From contig NZ_JNYJ01000063.1 of NCBI RefSeq assembly GCF_000716715.1, positions 1 through 38,354 on the forward strand: 38,354 bases of DNA, given 5' to 3'. The notes under the pieces were generated by a model that searched no databases, had not been told where the DNA came from, and worked only from the letters and a program-made list of their open reading frames with translations. How positions within the stretch are numbered: the first letter of the stretch is position 1; every line of letters starts with the position of its first letter. Positions 1-6,970 of the stretch are shown one piece after another. This stretch comes from Dactylosporangium aurantiacum (GTDB lineage Bacteria > Actinomycetota > Actinomycetes > Mycobacteriales > Micromonosporaceae). Made by a program: the position numbers and the translations under genes.

Positions 1-100
1 GGACAACCTGGACAAGTACGTCGACGCCAACATGCCGCCACTGCACTACGCCATGTGCGGCTGCACCGACCTGCCCGGCTACCCCCAACGCTGGAAGTAA
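1..100 (+). CDS. C-terminal end of an unidentified protein (partial)
   Basis: An open frame enters from the left edge and stops at TAA 98-100; about 32 codons are visible, ending in PGYPQRWK. The tail contains two cysteines (MCGC) and aromatic residues but is too short for me to assign a family. The next gene starts 11 bp downstream on the same strand, so the two probably form an operon and this gene may belong to the same sugar pathway as the epimerase. That link is inference from position only. Confidence 0.6.
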   Translation, partial: DNLDKYVDANMPPLHYAMCGCTDLPGYPQRWK

Positions 101-111
101 GGAATCCGCTC

Positions 112-969
112 GTGCGTGCCATTGGTGCCAACCCCTGGATCTGGACGTCGCCCGTCGACGACGCCGCCCTCGCCACGCTCGTGCCGCGGCTGGCGGCGTG
201 GGGCTTCGACGCGGTCGAGCTGCCGATCGAACAGACCGGGGACTGGGACCCGGCACGCACGAGCGACCTGCTCGCCACCCACGGCCTGGCGGCGGCCGGC
301 GTCTGCGCGGTCACCCCGCCGGGCCGTGACCTGGTGTGCACCGACGCGGCGACCGTCGCGTCGACCCGGGCCTACCTGCGGGCCTGTGTCGACGCGGCGG
401 CGGCCGTCGGGGCGCCCTGCGTCGGCGGCCCCGTCTACGCCGCGGTCGGCCGCACCTGGCGGATGACCCCCGCCGAGCGGCGGGCCTGCTACGCCGACTT
501 CCGCGCCGGGCTCGCCCCGGTCGCCGACCACGCGGGCGAGCGCGGCGTCACCATCGGCGTCGAGGCGCTCAACCGGTACGAGACCAGCGTGGTGAACACC
601 GTCGAGCAGACCGTCGAGCTCATCGACGGGCTGCCCGCCAGCGTCGGGATCATGCTCGACACGTACCACATGAACATCGAGGAACGGGACCCCTACGCCG
701 CCGTGGCGGCCGCCGCCCCGCACATCAAGCACGTCCAGGTCAGCGGCACCGACCGTGGCGCGCCCGGCAGCGACCACCTGGACTGGCCGCGGCTGCTCGA
801 GGCGCTGGACAAGGCCGGCTACACCGGTGCGCTGTGCATCGAGTCGTTCACCGCCGACAACGCCACGATCGCCACCGCCGCGTCGATCTGGCGGCCCCTG
901 GCGCAGTCCCAGGACCGGCTCGCCCTGGACGGCCTGGCCTACCTGCGCGGGATCACCGCCGCCGGGTGA
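112..969 (+). CDS. Ketose 3-epimerase (D-tagatose/D-psicose 3-epimerase-like, sugar phosphate isomerase/epimerase family)
   Basis: This 285-aa protein is a TIM-barrel metal-dependent epimerase that would interconvert C3 epimers of keto-sugars in the cytoplasm. All four catalytic or metal positions of the D-tagatose 3-epimerase family have counterparts: Glu in VEALNRYE, Asp and His in MLDTYHMNIEE, His in HVQVSGTDRGAPG, and Glu in CIESF. The DRGxPG substrate loop is also present. I chose GTG at 112 because GGAA lies just after the upstream stop codon and the family domain starts here (MRAIGANPWIW); an open frame extends further upstream but overlaps the preceding gene. It follows that gene by 11 bp and converges with a lipoprotein gene 3 bp beyond its stop. 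The exact sugar cannot be read from sequence. Confidence 0.85.
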   Translation: MRAIGANPWIWTSPVDDAALATLVPRLAAWGFDAVELPIEQTGDWDPARTSDLLATHGLAAAGVCAVTPPGRDLVCTDAATVASTRAYLRACVDAAAAVGAPCVGGPVYAAVGRTWRMTPAERRACYADFRAGLAPVADHAGERGVTIGVEALNRYETSVVNTVEQTVELIDGLPASVGIMLDTYHMNIEERDPYAAVAAAAPHIKHVQVSGTDRGAPGSDHLDWPRLLEALDKAGYTGALCIESFTADNATIATAASIWRPLAQSQDRLALDGLAYLRGITAAG

Positions 970-972
970 CGG

Positions 973-1554
973 CTACGCCGGCAGGTGCGACACCACCAGC
1001 CGGGCGAGCTTCTCCGTGTCCTGGCGGCTGCGTTCGGCGGCCGGCTTGTCCTTCACGCCGGTGGACACCACCAGCAGGGCGTCGCCGGCGAGCACGAGAA
1101 CCTGCCCGTTCGGCGTGTCCCAGTACGCGTCGCCGCCGAGCCCCGCGACGGCGACCGCATCGGCCGTGCGCTGGTTGGCGAACTGGGACCGGTTGTCGGC
1201 GGCCCCGGCCGGCGTGAGCGCCCTGCGCCAGCCGACGTTGGCGTAGCGCTGCCCGTCGGCGGTCCAGTACACGCAGGAGTTGAACCTCGTGTCGGTCTTG
1301 CCGGGCTCGTTGTCGGTGAACTTCGGTGCCGGCGCCAGCTCGGCGCCGAGCACCGCCTGCGCGTCGGCCGCCTGGTAGAACTCGCACCCCGGCACCGGCG
1401 ACCGGCTCGGCGCCGCACCCGGGGAGCCGGTCGCGGCCGCCGCGGCGGTGGACGTCGCCGGGGCGGGGGCGCCCGGTGCGGCGGTGCCGCCGCCGCCCGA
1501 GCAGCCGGCGAGCGCGGCGGCGACGAGCAGCAGCACGGGTCCGGACGGTCGCAT
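973..1554 (-). CDS. DUF3558-like secreted lipoprotein
   Basis: The 193-aa product begins with a short lipoprotein signal peptide (MRPSGPVLLLVAAALAGC) whose lipobox LAGC predicts lipidation of Cys18 and anchoring outside the membrane. A Gly/Ala/Pro/Thr-rich tether follows to about residue 55, then a roughly 135-residue folded domain with two cysteines (GCEFY and NSCVYW), the VAGLGGDAYW turn, a GDALLVV strand and a final helix. That pattern resembles the DUF3558 group of actinobacterial lipoproteins, whose function is unknown. ATG at 1554 is preceded by GAAGGAG at good spacing; a longer frame to 1710 is only an N-terminal extension without a signal. It converges with the epimerase gene. Confidence 0.75.
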   Translation of the reverse strand: MRPSGPVLLLVAAALAGCSGGGGTAAPGAPAPATSTAAAAATGSPGAAPSRSPVPGCEFYQAADAQAVLGAELAPAPKFTDNEPGKTDTRFNSCVYWTADGQRYANVGWRRALTPAGAADNRSQFANQRTADAVAVAGLGGDAYWDTPNGQVLVLAGDALLVVSTGVKDKPAAERSRQDTEKLARLVVSHLPA

Positions 1555-1844
1555 CACCGGCTCCTTCGGTGTGGGGACCCGCGATGCTATCGACCGTGCG
1601 CAATGCCTGCGCCGCCGCCGACCGCGACGATCACCCGGCGGTGGCGGCGGCGCGGACCGCGGCGTACCCGGTGCCTCGGAGCGCAGCGTCAGCACCTGCG
1701 CCACGAGCACGGCCGACGCCGTGACGGCGACAGGACAACCAGCGCGCCGCGGCCGCGGGCCGCCCGCCGGCCCGGGTGACGTTGCGCCGGGGCGGGCAGC
1801 GCACAGGATTGGCGGATCTTGGTGCGGCGGTGAAGGATGGTGGC
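1555..1844. other. Intergenic region between divergent lipoprotein and peroxiredoxin genes
   Basis: This 290-bp stretch separates two divergent genes and must hold both promoters. It contains the Shine-Dalgarno of the lipoprotein gene (minus strand, just above 1554) and that of the peroxiredoxin gene (AAGGATGG, about 1833-1840). Open frames across it on both strands are rich in Arg, Pro and Ala and look like unconstrained high-GC DNA. I could not identify a convincing promoter pair, repeat or RNA gene. Confidence 0.4.
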
Positions 1845-2309
1845 ATGGACGTCGGGGACATCGTCGAGGACTTCGCGCTGGTGGACGACCAGGGGGTGAC
1901 CCGGACGCTGACCGGGCTGCTCGCGGACGGGCCGGTGGTGCTGTTCTTCTACCCGGCCGCGCTCAGCGCCGGCTGCACGGTCGAGGCCTGCCACTTCCGC
2001 GACATCACCGCCGAGCTGCGCGCCGTCGGCGGCCAGCCGGTCGGTATCAGCGCCGACACCGTCGAGCGGCAGGCGCGGTTCGCCACCAAGCACCGCCTCG
2101 GCTACCCGCTGCTGTCCGACCCGGACGGCGTGGTGCGGGCCCAGTTCGGGGTCAAGCGGGGGCCGCTCGGGCTGACCCCGATCCAGCGGATCACGTTCGT
2201 CATCGACACCGACCGCCGCATCCTCGCCGTCATCAGGAGCGAGGTCCGGATGGACGCGCACGCCGACAAGGCCCTGGCGGCCTTGCGCGGGCGGCAGGCC
2301 GCCGCCTGA
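1845..2309 (+). CDS. Peroxiredoxin, AhpC/TSA (Bcp/PrxQ) type
   Basis: A 154-aa thiol peroxidase that would reduce hydrogen and organic peroxides in the cytoplasm. The active-site segment FFYPAALSAGCTVEACHFRD carries the peroxidatic Cys and, five residues later, a second Cys in the resolving position of Bcp/PrxQ proteins. FGVKRGPLGLTPIQRITFVID matches the later strand of the thioredoxin fold. The length is normal for the family. ATG 1845 has AAGGATGG upstream; the in-frame upstream extension is not domain-like. The gene converges with the following oxidoreductase, with only 4 bp between stop codons. No thioredoxin or mycoredoxin gene is nearby, so its reductant is unknown. Confidence 0.85.
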   Translation: MDVGDIVEDFALVDDQGVTRTLTGLLADGPVVLFFYPAALSAGCTVEACHFRDITAELRAVGGQPVGISADTVERQARFATKHRLGYPLLSDPDGVVRAQFGVKRGPLGLTPIQRITFVIDTDRRILAVIRSEVRMDAHADKALAALRGRQAAA

Positions 2310-2313
2310 GGCG

Positions 2314-3246
2314 TCACTCGACGGTCAGCTGCGGGCTCAGCGCGCCGAGGAACGCCTTCGGGTCGAAGCGGGCGCCGAGCGAAGCGACCCCCGGCGCGTC
2401 GCCCGTGCCGGCGAGTACCAGCGCGGCCGCCTCGACGACCAGGGGCGCGGAGACCGCGTAGATGTCGCGGCCTCTCGCCACGGTGCGGCGCTGCTCGCCG
2501 CCGGCGCGGGCCACCACCTCGACGAGGAACGTCTGCGCCGAGCGGCCGTCCGGGTCGACCGCGACCGGCCCGGCCGGGTCGGCCGCGCGCAGGTCCTGCA
2601 CGGCGTTGCGGGTCATGTACGTGGCGATCTCCGGCACGTCCAGGTGGGTGGGGATGGTGGCGCTGTCGGCCATCGTGAACTCGGCGACGACCGGCTGGGC
2701 GCCGACGGGCGCCGGGAACGTCCACTCGGTGACGGGGGCCTCGCCGGTACGGTGCCGCAGCCGGCCGCCGGTGTGCGCGATGCGCCGGCCGTCGCGGCGC
2801 TGCGCCGAGACGCGACCCGTCCTCGTGGTGCCGCGCGTCGGGTGCCAGCTGCTGAGGGCGTACGCGATGCTGAGGTGCTCCACGGCGGGCCAGTCCCCGG
2901 CCGCGGCGGTGGCGAGCAGGTCGCCGAGCCCGCCGTAGAACGCGGCCGCCGGCACGATCGGCACCGGGGCGCCGGCGTACGCGGCGAACGTGTCGGCCAC
3001 GACCTCGATCTCGGCGGTGACGTCCAGGTACGGGATGCCGGCCCGGATCGCCGCCTCGATCGCCGGCGCCGCGGTGGCCACGAACGGCCCGGCGCAGTTG
3101 ATGACGGCGTCGACGCCGGCGAAGACCGCGTCCAGGTCGGTGCCGCGCCCGCACGGCACGGGGGTCATGCCCCGCCGACGGAGCTCGGTGACGACGAAAC
3201 CGCCCGTGTGACCGCCGGCCCCGAGGACCGCTACTCGCTGCTGCAT
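2314..3246 (-). CDS. Saccharopine dehydrogenase-like NAD(P)-binding oxidoreductase
   Basis: The 310-aa protein begins with a Rossmann nucleotide-binding motif (RVAVLGAGGHTGGFV, residues 4-18). DAVINCAGPF and GIPYLDVTAEIEV follow, the layout of the saccharopine dehydrogenase-like and trans-acting enoyl reductase group. Members reduce or dehydrogenate small metabolites; the substrate here is unknown. ATG 3246 is preceded by GGAGG at good spacing. The gene is divergent from the GlxA-type regulator with 71 bp between start codons, so that regulator is a plausible controller. Its 3' end nearly abuts the convergent peroxiredoxin gene. Confidence 0.75.
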   Translation of the reverse strand: MQQRVAVLGAGGHTGGFVVTELRRRGMTPVPCGRGTDLDAVFAGVDAVINCAGPFVATAAPAIEAAIRAGIPYLDVTAEIEVVADTFAAYAGAPVPIVPAAAFYGGLGDLLATAAAGDWPAVEHLSIAYALSSWHPTRGTTRTGRVSAQRRDGRRIAHTGGRLRHRTGEAPVTEWTFPAPVGAQPVVAEFTMADSATIPTHLDVPEIATYMTRNAVQDLRAADPAGPVAVDPDGRSAQTFLVEVVARAGGEQRRTVARGRDIYAVSAPLVVEAAALVLAGTGDAPGVASLGARFDPKAFLGALSPQLTVE

Positions 3247-3317
3247 GCCGACCAGCCTCCGGCACGCGGCGGGACGCGACCAGTGGCCGGAACGACGCGC
3301 ACCGTACAGTTTCGGAC

Positions 3318-4253
3318 ATGCGTTCCGTCGCCCTGGCCGTCACCGACGGCGCGCCGCTGTTCGAGCTGGCCGCCGCGTGCGAGGTCTTCGGCGCCGACCG
3401 CGGGCTCGCCCCGACCTGGTACGAGTTCACCGTCTGCGGCGAGGACGGCGCGGCGGTCGGCGGCTGGCTCACCGCCGGCATCCGGCACGGCCTGGACGCC
3501 CTGGCCGCCGCCGACACCGTCATCGTCCCGTCCTGCCGCGACCCCGAGGCGCCGCAGCCGCCGGCGCTGGTCGAGGCGGTCCGCGCGGCCCACGCGGCGG
3601 GCGCCCGGGTCGCGTCGCTGTGCACGGGCGCGTTCGTGCTCGCCGCGGCCGGGCTGCTCGACGGCCGGCGGGCGACCACCCACTGGGCGCACACCGCGCT
3701 GCTGGCCGAGCGGCACCCGGCGGTCGAGGTCGACCCCGGCGTGCTCTACATCGACGACGGCGACGTGCTCACGTCCGCGGGCAAGGCGGCCGGCATGGAC
3801 CTCTGCCTGCACCTGGTCCGCCGGGACCACGGCACGGCCGTCGCCAACGCGCTCGCCCGCACCCTCGTCGTGCCGCCGCACCGGCAGGGCGGCCAGGCCC
3901 AGTACATCCCGGCGCCCGTCGCGCACGGCCCGGCGCACGCCCTGGCGGGGCTGCTGCCGTGGGCGCTGGCCCGCGTCGGGGAGCCGCTGACCGTGCGGGA
4001 CCTGGCCCGCGAGGCCGGCATGAGCGAGCGCAACCTGGCCCGGCACTTCCACGCGGTGACCGGCCTGAGCCCGCTGCGCTGGCTGCTGACCCAGCGGGTG
4101 CACCGGGCGCAGGAGCTGCTGGAGACCTCGGAGCTCGGGGTGGAGCAGATCGCCGCCCGCACCGGGATGGGCACCGCCACGACGCTGCGCCGGCACTTCA
4201 GCCAGCAGTTCGGCGTGCCGCCGGAGACCTACCGCCGCACCTTCCGCGCCTGA
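3318..4253 (+). CDS. GlxA family transcriptional regulator (DJ-1/PfpI domain plus AraC helix-turn-helix)
   Basis: The 311-aa protein has an N-terminal DJ-1/PfpI-like amidotransferase fold (about 1-185), with the nucleophile-elbow Cys in VASLCTGAFVLA. A C-terminal AraC-type double helix-turn-helix follows (about 215-310: LTVRDLAREAGMSERNLARHF and LGVEQIAARTGMGTATTLRRHF). Such regulators sense small metabolites, often amino or quaternary-ammonium compounds, through a usually non-enzymatic DJ-1 domain. The ligand here is unknown. It lies divergent to the saccharopine dehydrogenase-like gene. Its stop codon sits in the loop of a strong hairpin at 4231-4276. Confidence 0.85.
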   Translation: MRSVALAVTDGAPLFELAAACEVFGADRGLAPTWYEFTVCGEDGAAVGGWLTAGIRHGLDALAAADTVIVPSCRDPEAPQPPALVEAVRAAHAAGARVASLCTGAFVLAAAGLLDGRRATTHWAHTALLAERHPAVEVDPGVLYIDDGDVLTSAGKAAGMDLCLHLVRRDHGTAVANALARTLVVPPHRQGGQAQYIPAPVAHGPAHALAGLLPWALARVGEPLTVRDLAREAGMSERNLARHFHAVTGLSPLRWLLTQRVHRAQELLETSELGVEQIAARTGMGTATTLRRHFSQQFGVPPETYRRTFRA

Positions 4254-4276
4254 ATGGCGGCGGAAGGTGCGGCGGT
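4231..4276 (+). terminator. Strong hairpin overlapping the end of the glxA-type gene
   Basis: The arms at 4231-4247 and 4260-4276 are perfectly complementary over 17 bp (first arm ACCGCCGCACCTTCCGC) with a 12-nt loop. The TGA stop of the regulator (4251-4253) lies in the loop. No T-run follows, so it may act as a U-less actinobacterial terminator or an mRNA 3'-end stabiliser. It separates this gene from chrA. Confidence 0.6.
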
Positions 4277-4398
4277 GCGGGCGTACGGGCGGGCATCGTG
4301 GCCGCCGAGCCCGACGAGCCGGTCGACTGGCCCGCCGCCCGCACCGGTCCGGCGGCGCGGCTGCGGTGAGCCGCCGGCGGCACGGCGGTGCGCGGCGC

Positions 4399-4421
4399 AT
4401 CAAAACAGACTGGTGTACTGT
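4399..4421 (+). promoter_or_regulatory. ArsR-type operator/promoter of chrA
   Basis: ATCAAAACAGACTGGT (4399-4414) is a degenerate copy of the perfect dyad found before the arsR-arsC fusion at 5585-5600. It is followed by the same GTACTG. TACTGT at 4416-4421 fits a TANNNT -10 box and lies exactly 6 nt before the GTG start at 4428. With no Shine-Dalgarno, this suggests a leaderless chrA mRNA repressible by the downstream regulator. Confidence 0.6.
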
Positions 4422-4427
4422 GCCGGT

Positions 4428-5582
4428 GTGGACGACAGCCCCCGGGTCGCGCTGCGCACCGTGCTCAAGGAATGGGGCCGCATCGGCTGCATCGGGTTCG
4501 GCGGCCCGCCCGCGCACATCGCCCTGCTGCGGCAGCTGTGTGTCGAGCGCCGCCAGTGGCTCGACGACACCGAGTTCGAGGACGCCGTCGCGGCGTGCAA
4601 CCTGCTGCCCGGGCCGGCCTCCACCCAGCTGGCGATCTTCTGCGCGTGGCGGGTGCGGGGACGGGTCGGCGCGCTCGTCGGCGGCGCCGCGTTCATCCTG
4701 CCCGGGCTGGCCGTCATCCTCGCCCTCGCGGCGCTGTTCCTGGCCGGCGACCCGCCACGCTGGGTCGCCGGCGCCGGTGCGGGGGCCGGGGCCGCCGTCG
4801 CGGCCGTGGCGGTGCAAGCCGGCACGAGCCTCGCCCCGGCGAGCTGGCGGCGGGCGGCGCAGAGCGGCAGCCGGGTGCGGTGGGCGCTGTACCTGACCGC
4901 CGGGATCGTAGCCGCGGCGACGCTCGGACCCTGGCTGGTCCTGGTGCTGCTGGCCTGCGGCGCCGTCGAGGTCGTCGCCCAGCGGGTGCGGCCGGGCCGG
5001 GTCCCGCAGGTGCCGGCGCTGCTGGCCGGTGCGGGGCTCGGCGGCGGGGTGCTGCTGTCGATCGCGTGGGTGGCCCTGAAGGTGGGGGCACTGTCGTACG
5101 GTGGCGGCTTCGTCATCATCCCGTTGATGCGCGCCGACGCGGTCGAGCACTACCACTGGATGAGCGACGCGCAGTTCCTCAACGCGGTCGCGCTCGGCCA
5201 GATCACCCCGGGGCCCGTGGTGCAGACCGTCGCGGTGGTCGGCTACGCCGCCGCGGGCATCGGCGGTGGCCTGCTCGCCTCCGCGGTCGCGTTCAGCCCG
5301 TCGTTCGCGTTCATCCTGCTCGGCGCGCACCGCTTCGACCGCCTGCGCGCCGACGAGCGGGTCCGGGCCTTCCTGGACGGCGCGGGGCCGGCGGCGATCG
5401 GCGCCATCCTCGGCTCCGCGATCCTCCTGGCCGGCGCGCTCACGCGGCCGTGGCAGTTCGCGGTCCTGGCCGCCGCGGCCGTCCTGCTGCTGCCGCTGCG
5501 CCGCGGCGTCGTGCCGGTCCTGCTCGGCGCCGGCGCGGTCGGCGTCGTCATCGCCCTGGCCGGCGGGCCGCTGCCGACATGA
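4428..5582 (+). CDS. chrA: Chromate transporter, ChrA family (two-domain, long-chain type)
   Basis: This 384-aa integral membrane protein has the duplicated CHR domain of long-chain ChrA proteins. The N-terminal half carries GCIGFGGPPAHIALLR and CNLLPGPASTQLA. The C-terminal half carries GALSYGGGFVIIPLM and LGQITPGPVVQT. About ten to twelve hydrophobic segments are visible. ChrA exports chromate by proton-coupled transport. GTG 4428 was chosen because the protein then begins just before the first CHR motif, and the start sits at the same distance (29 bp) from an ArsR-type box as the arsR-arsC start does from its own box. The regulator begins 31 bp downstream, so the two genes look like one metal or oxyanion resistance unit. 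Confidence 0.88.
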   Translation: MDDSPRVALRTVLKEWGRIGCIGFGGPPAHIALLRQLCVERRQWLDDTEFEDAVAACNLLPGPASTQLAIFCAWRVRGRVGALVGGAAFILPGLAVILALAALFLAGDPPRWVAGAGAGAGAAVAAVAVQAGTSLAPASWRRAAQSGSRVRWALYLTAGIVAAATLGPWLVLVLLACGAVEVVAQRVRPGRVPQVPALLAGAGLGGGVLLSIAWVALKVGALSYGGGFVIIPLMRADAVEHYHWMSDAQFLNAVALGQITPGPVVQTVAVVGYAAAGIGGGLLASAVAFSPSFAFILLGAHRFDRLRADERVRAFLDGAGPAAIGAILGSAILLAGALTRPWQFAVLAAAAVLLLPLRRGVVPVLLGAGAVGVVIALAGGPLPT

Positions 5583-5584
5583 GT

Positions 5585-5607
5585 ATCAAACCAGTTTGAT
5601 GTACTGT
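5585..5607 (+). promoter_or_regulatory. ArsR-type operator and -10 element of the arsR-arsC fusion
   Basis: ATCAAACCAGTTTGAT (5585-5600) is a perfect inverted repeat with 7-bp arms and a 2-bp centre, typical of ArsR/SmtB operators. It starts 2 bp after the chrA stop codon. TACTGT (5602-5607) can serve as a -10 box; GGAGGT then directly precedes ATG 5614. Autoregulation is the expected consequence, by family knowledge. Confidence 0.75.
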
Positions 5608-5613
5608 GGAGGT

Positions 5614-6366
5614 ATGGTCCTGGACACGCCGCCCGGCGTGCTGCGGCTGGCCGGCCACCCGGTGCGCTGGCAGCTGCTGCGCGAGCTGGCGCGCAGCGAC
5701 CGGCAGGTCGGTGAGCTGGTCGCGCTGACCGGCCAGCGGCAGAGCCTGGTCTCCTACCACCTGGGCCAGCTGCGCGACGGCGGCCTGGTCGCCATGCGCC
5801 GCAGCTCGGCGGACCGCCGCGACACGTATTACCGCCTCGACCTCGCCGCCTGCCGCGACCAGCTCGCCGGCGCCGGCGAGGCCCTGCACCCGGGCATCCG
5901 GCTGGTCCCGGCGGCGGACCCGGCCCACCGGCCGGCCCGGCGCCGCCCCGTCCGGGTCCTGTTCCTCTGCACCGGCAACAGCTCCCGCTCGCAGATGGCC
6001 GAGGCGTTGCTGGAGCGGCTCGGCGGGGCCCGGGTCGAGGCGGCCAGCGCGGGCAGCCACCCCAAGCCGCTGCACCCCAACGCGGTGCGCGCCATGCGGG
6101 CCAGCGGCATCGACATCAGCGGCCGCCACCCCAAGCACCTCGACGTGTTCGCCGGCCAGCGGTTCGACCACGTCATCAGCCTCTGCGACCGGGTCCGGGA
6201 GGTGTGCCCGCGGTTCCCGGGCTCGCCCGCCCTGGCGCACTGGAGCATGCCGGACCCCGCCGCGGAGCCCGGCTACCCACCGTTCGTGCGCGCCGCCGAC
6301 GAGCTCAAGGCGCGCATCACCTTCCTGCTACCCGCGATCGACACCACCAGAGGGAGCGAGCGATGA
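5614..6366 (+). CDS. ArsR family regulator fused to arsenate reductase (ArsC/LMW phosphatase fold)
   Basis: A 250-aa fusion. Residues about 5-95 form a winged helix-turn-helix (VGELVALTGQRQSLVSYHLGQLRDGGLV). Residues about 112-245 form a low-molecular-weight phosphatase/ArsC domain with the P-loop FLCTGNSSRSQMAE (CX5R). The second and third redox cysteines are in LCDRVREVCPRFPG, spaced as in thioredoxin-coupled ArsC. The ArsR half lacks the classical ELCVCDL metal site and has no cysteine before the inter-domain region, so its inducer contact is unclear. ATG 5614 follows GGAGG. Its stop overlaps the next start (ATGA), indicating coupled translation. No ArsB or Acr3 pump is nearby; ChrA is the only candidate efflux protein. 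Confidence 0.85.
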   Translation: MVLDTPPGVLRLAGHPVRWQLLRELARSDRQVGELVALTGQRQSLVSYHLGQLRDGGLVAMRRSSADRRDTYYRLDLAACRDQLAGAGEALHPGIRLVPAADPAHRPARRRPVRVLFLCTGNSSRSQMAEALLERLGGARVEAASAGSHPKPLHPNAVRAMRASGIDISGRHPKHLDVFAGQRFDHVISLCDRVREVCPRFPGSPALAHWSMPDPAAEPGYPPFVRAADELKARITFLLPAIDTTRGSER

Positions 6367-6749
6367 ACGACCTCGCAACGATGGTCCATGTCCGCTTCAT
6401 GGTCGACGACGTGGACGCCGCGGTCGGCTTCTACACCACCCACCTCGGGTTCACCCTGCGCTCCAGCGCGGCGCCGGCCTTCGCCGACGTCGTCCGCGGC
6501 AACCTGAGGCTCCTGCTCAGCGGCCCGGCCAGCTCCGCCGGCCGCCCCATGCCGGACGGCGAGCGGCCGGCGCCGGGCGGCTGGAACCGCATCCACCTCC
6601 TCGTCGACGACATCGCCGGCGAGGTCGCCCGCCTGCGGGCCGCCGGCGCCACGTTCCGCAACGACGTGGTCAGCGGCCCCGGCGGCCGGCAGATCCTGCT
6701 GCAGGACCCCTCCGGCAACGTCGTCGAGCTGTTCCAGCCCGCCGCCTAG
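6363..6749 (+). CDS. VOC family (glyoxalase/bleomycin-resistance-like) protein
   Basis: A 128-aa vicinal-oxygen-chelate protein with two beta-alpha-beta-beta-beta modules: [27 protein letters not shown], and [22 protein letters not shown] ending in [13 protein letters not shown]. The start overlaps the arsR-arsC stop by 4 bp, so it is co-translated with that gene. Organoarsenical lyases of ars operons (ArsI) are VOC proteins but need a cysteine pair; this protein has no cysteine at all, so ArsI activity is unlikely. Its real substrate is unknown. It converges with infA, their stop codons overlapping at 6746-6749. Confidence 0.8.
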   Translation: MNDLATMVHVRFMVDDVDAAVGFYTTHLGFTLRSSAAPAFADVVRGNLRLLLSGPASSAGRPMPDGERPAPGGWNRIHLLVDDIAGEVARLRAAGATFRNDVVSGPGGRQILLQDPSGNVVELFQPAA

Positions 6750-6970
6750 TTGCGGTAGCGGAAGAGGATCCGGCCCCTTGTCAGGTCGTACTGGCTGAGC
6801 TCCACCAGCACCCGGTCGAACGGCAGGACCTTGATGTAGTTCTTGCGGATCTTGCCGCTGATGTGGGCCAGGACGATGTGCCCGTTGGCCAGCTCGACGC
6901 GGAACTTGGCGTCGCGCAGGCACTCCAGCACGGTGCCCTCCAGCTGGATCCCGTCGGTCGACTTGGGCAT
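6746..6970 (-). CDS. infA: Translation initiation factor IF-1 (extra, divergent copy)
   Basis: The 74-aa protein is a complete S1/OB-fold IF-1: [56 protein letters not shown], given here as motifs [28 protein letters not shown] and [10 protein letters not shown]-1 binds the ribosomal A site during initiation. The usual actinobacterial infA lies in the ribosomal protein operon near rpmJ and rpsM; none of those genes is present here, so this is probably a second copy. Compared with the common actinobacterial sequence as I remember it, it differs in the N-terminus and has Cys17. Its ATG overlaps the GNAT stop codon (TGATG), indicating translational coupling. Confidence 0.9.
   Translation of the reverse strand: MPKSTDGIQLEGTVLECLRDAKFRVELANGHIVLAHISGKIRKNYIKVLPFDRVLVELSQYDLTRGRILFRYRN

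Noticed and set aside
1555..1844. Possible small membrane protein on the minus strand (VTASAVLVAQVLTL-like segment)
   Set aside because: The frame has no good start or ribosome binding site and merges into the lipoprotein gene; the rest is Arg/Pro-rich.
4254..4427. N-terminal extension of chrA back to 4254
   Set aside because: The extension would span the hairpin and the ArsR-type box, and its composition is not protein-like; GTG 4428 fits the family start.
3231..5330. 699-codon minus-strand frame opposite the GlxA and chrA genes
   Set aside because: The composition is Arg/Gln/Gly-rich without domains and the opposite strand carries both recognisable genes.
6363..6749. VOC protein as an ArsI organoarsenical lyase because of its ars-like neighbour
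   Set aside because: It contains no cysteine, whereas ArsI requires a cysteine pair to hold trivalent arsenic.
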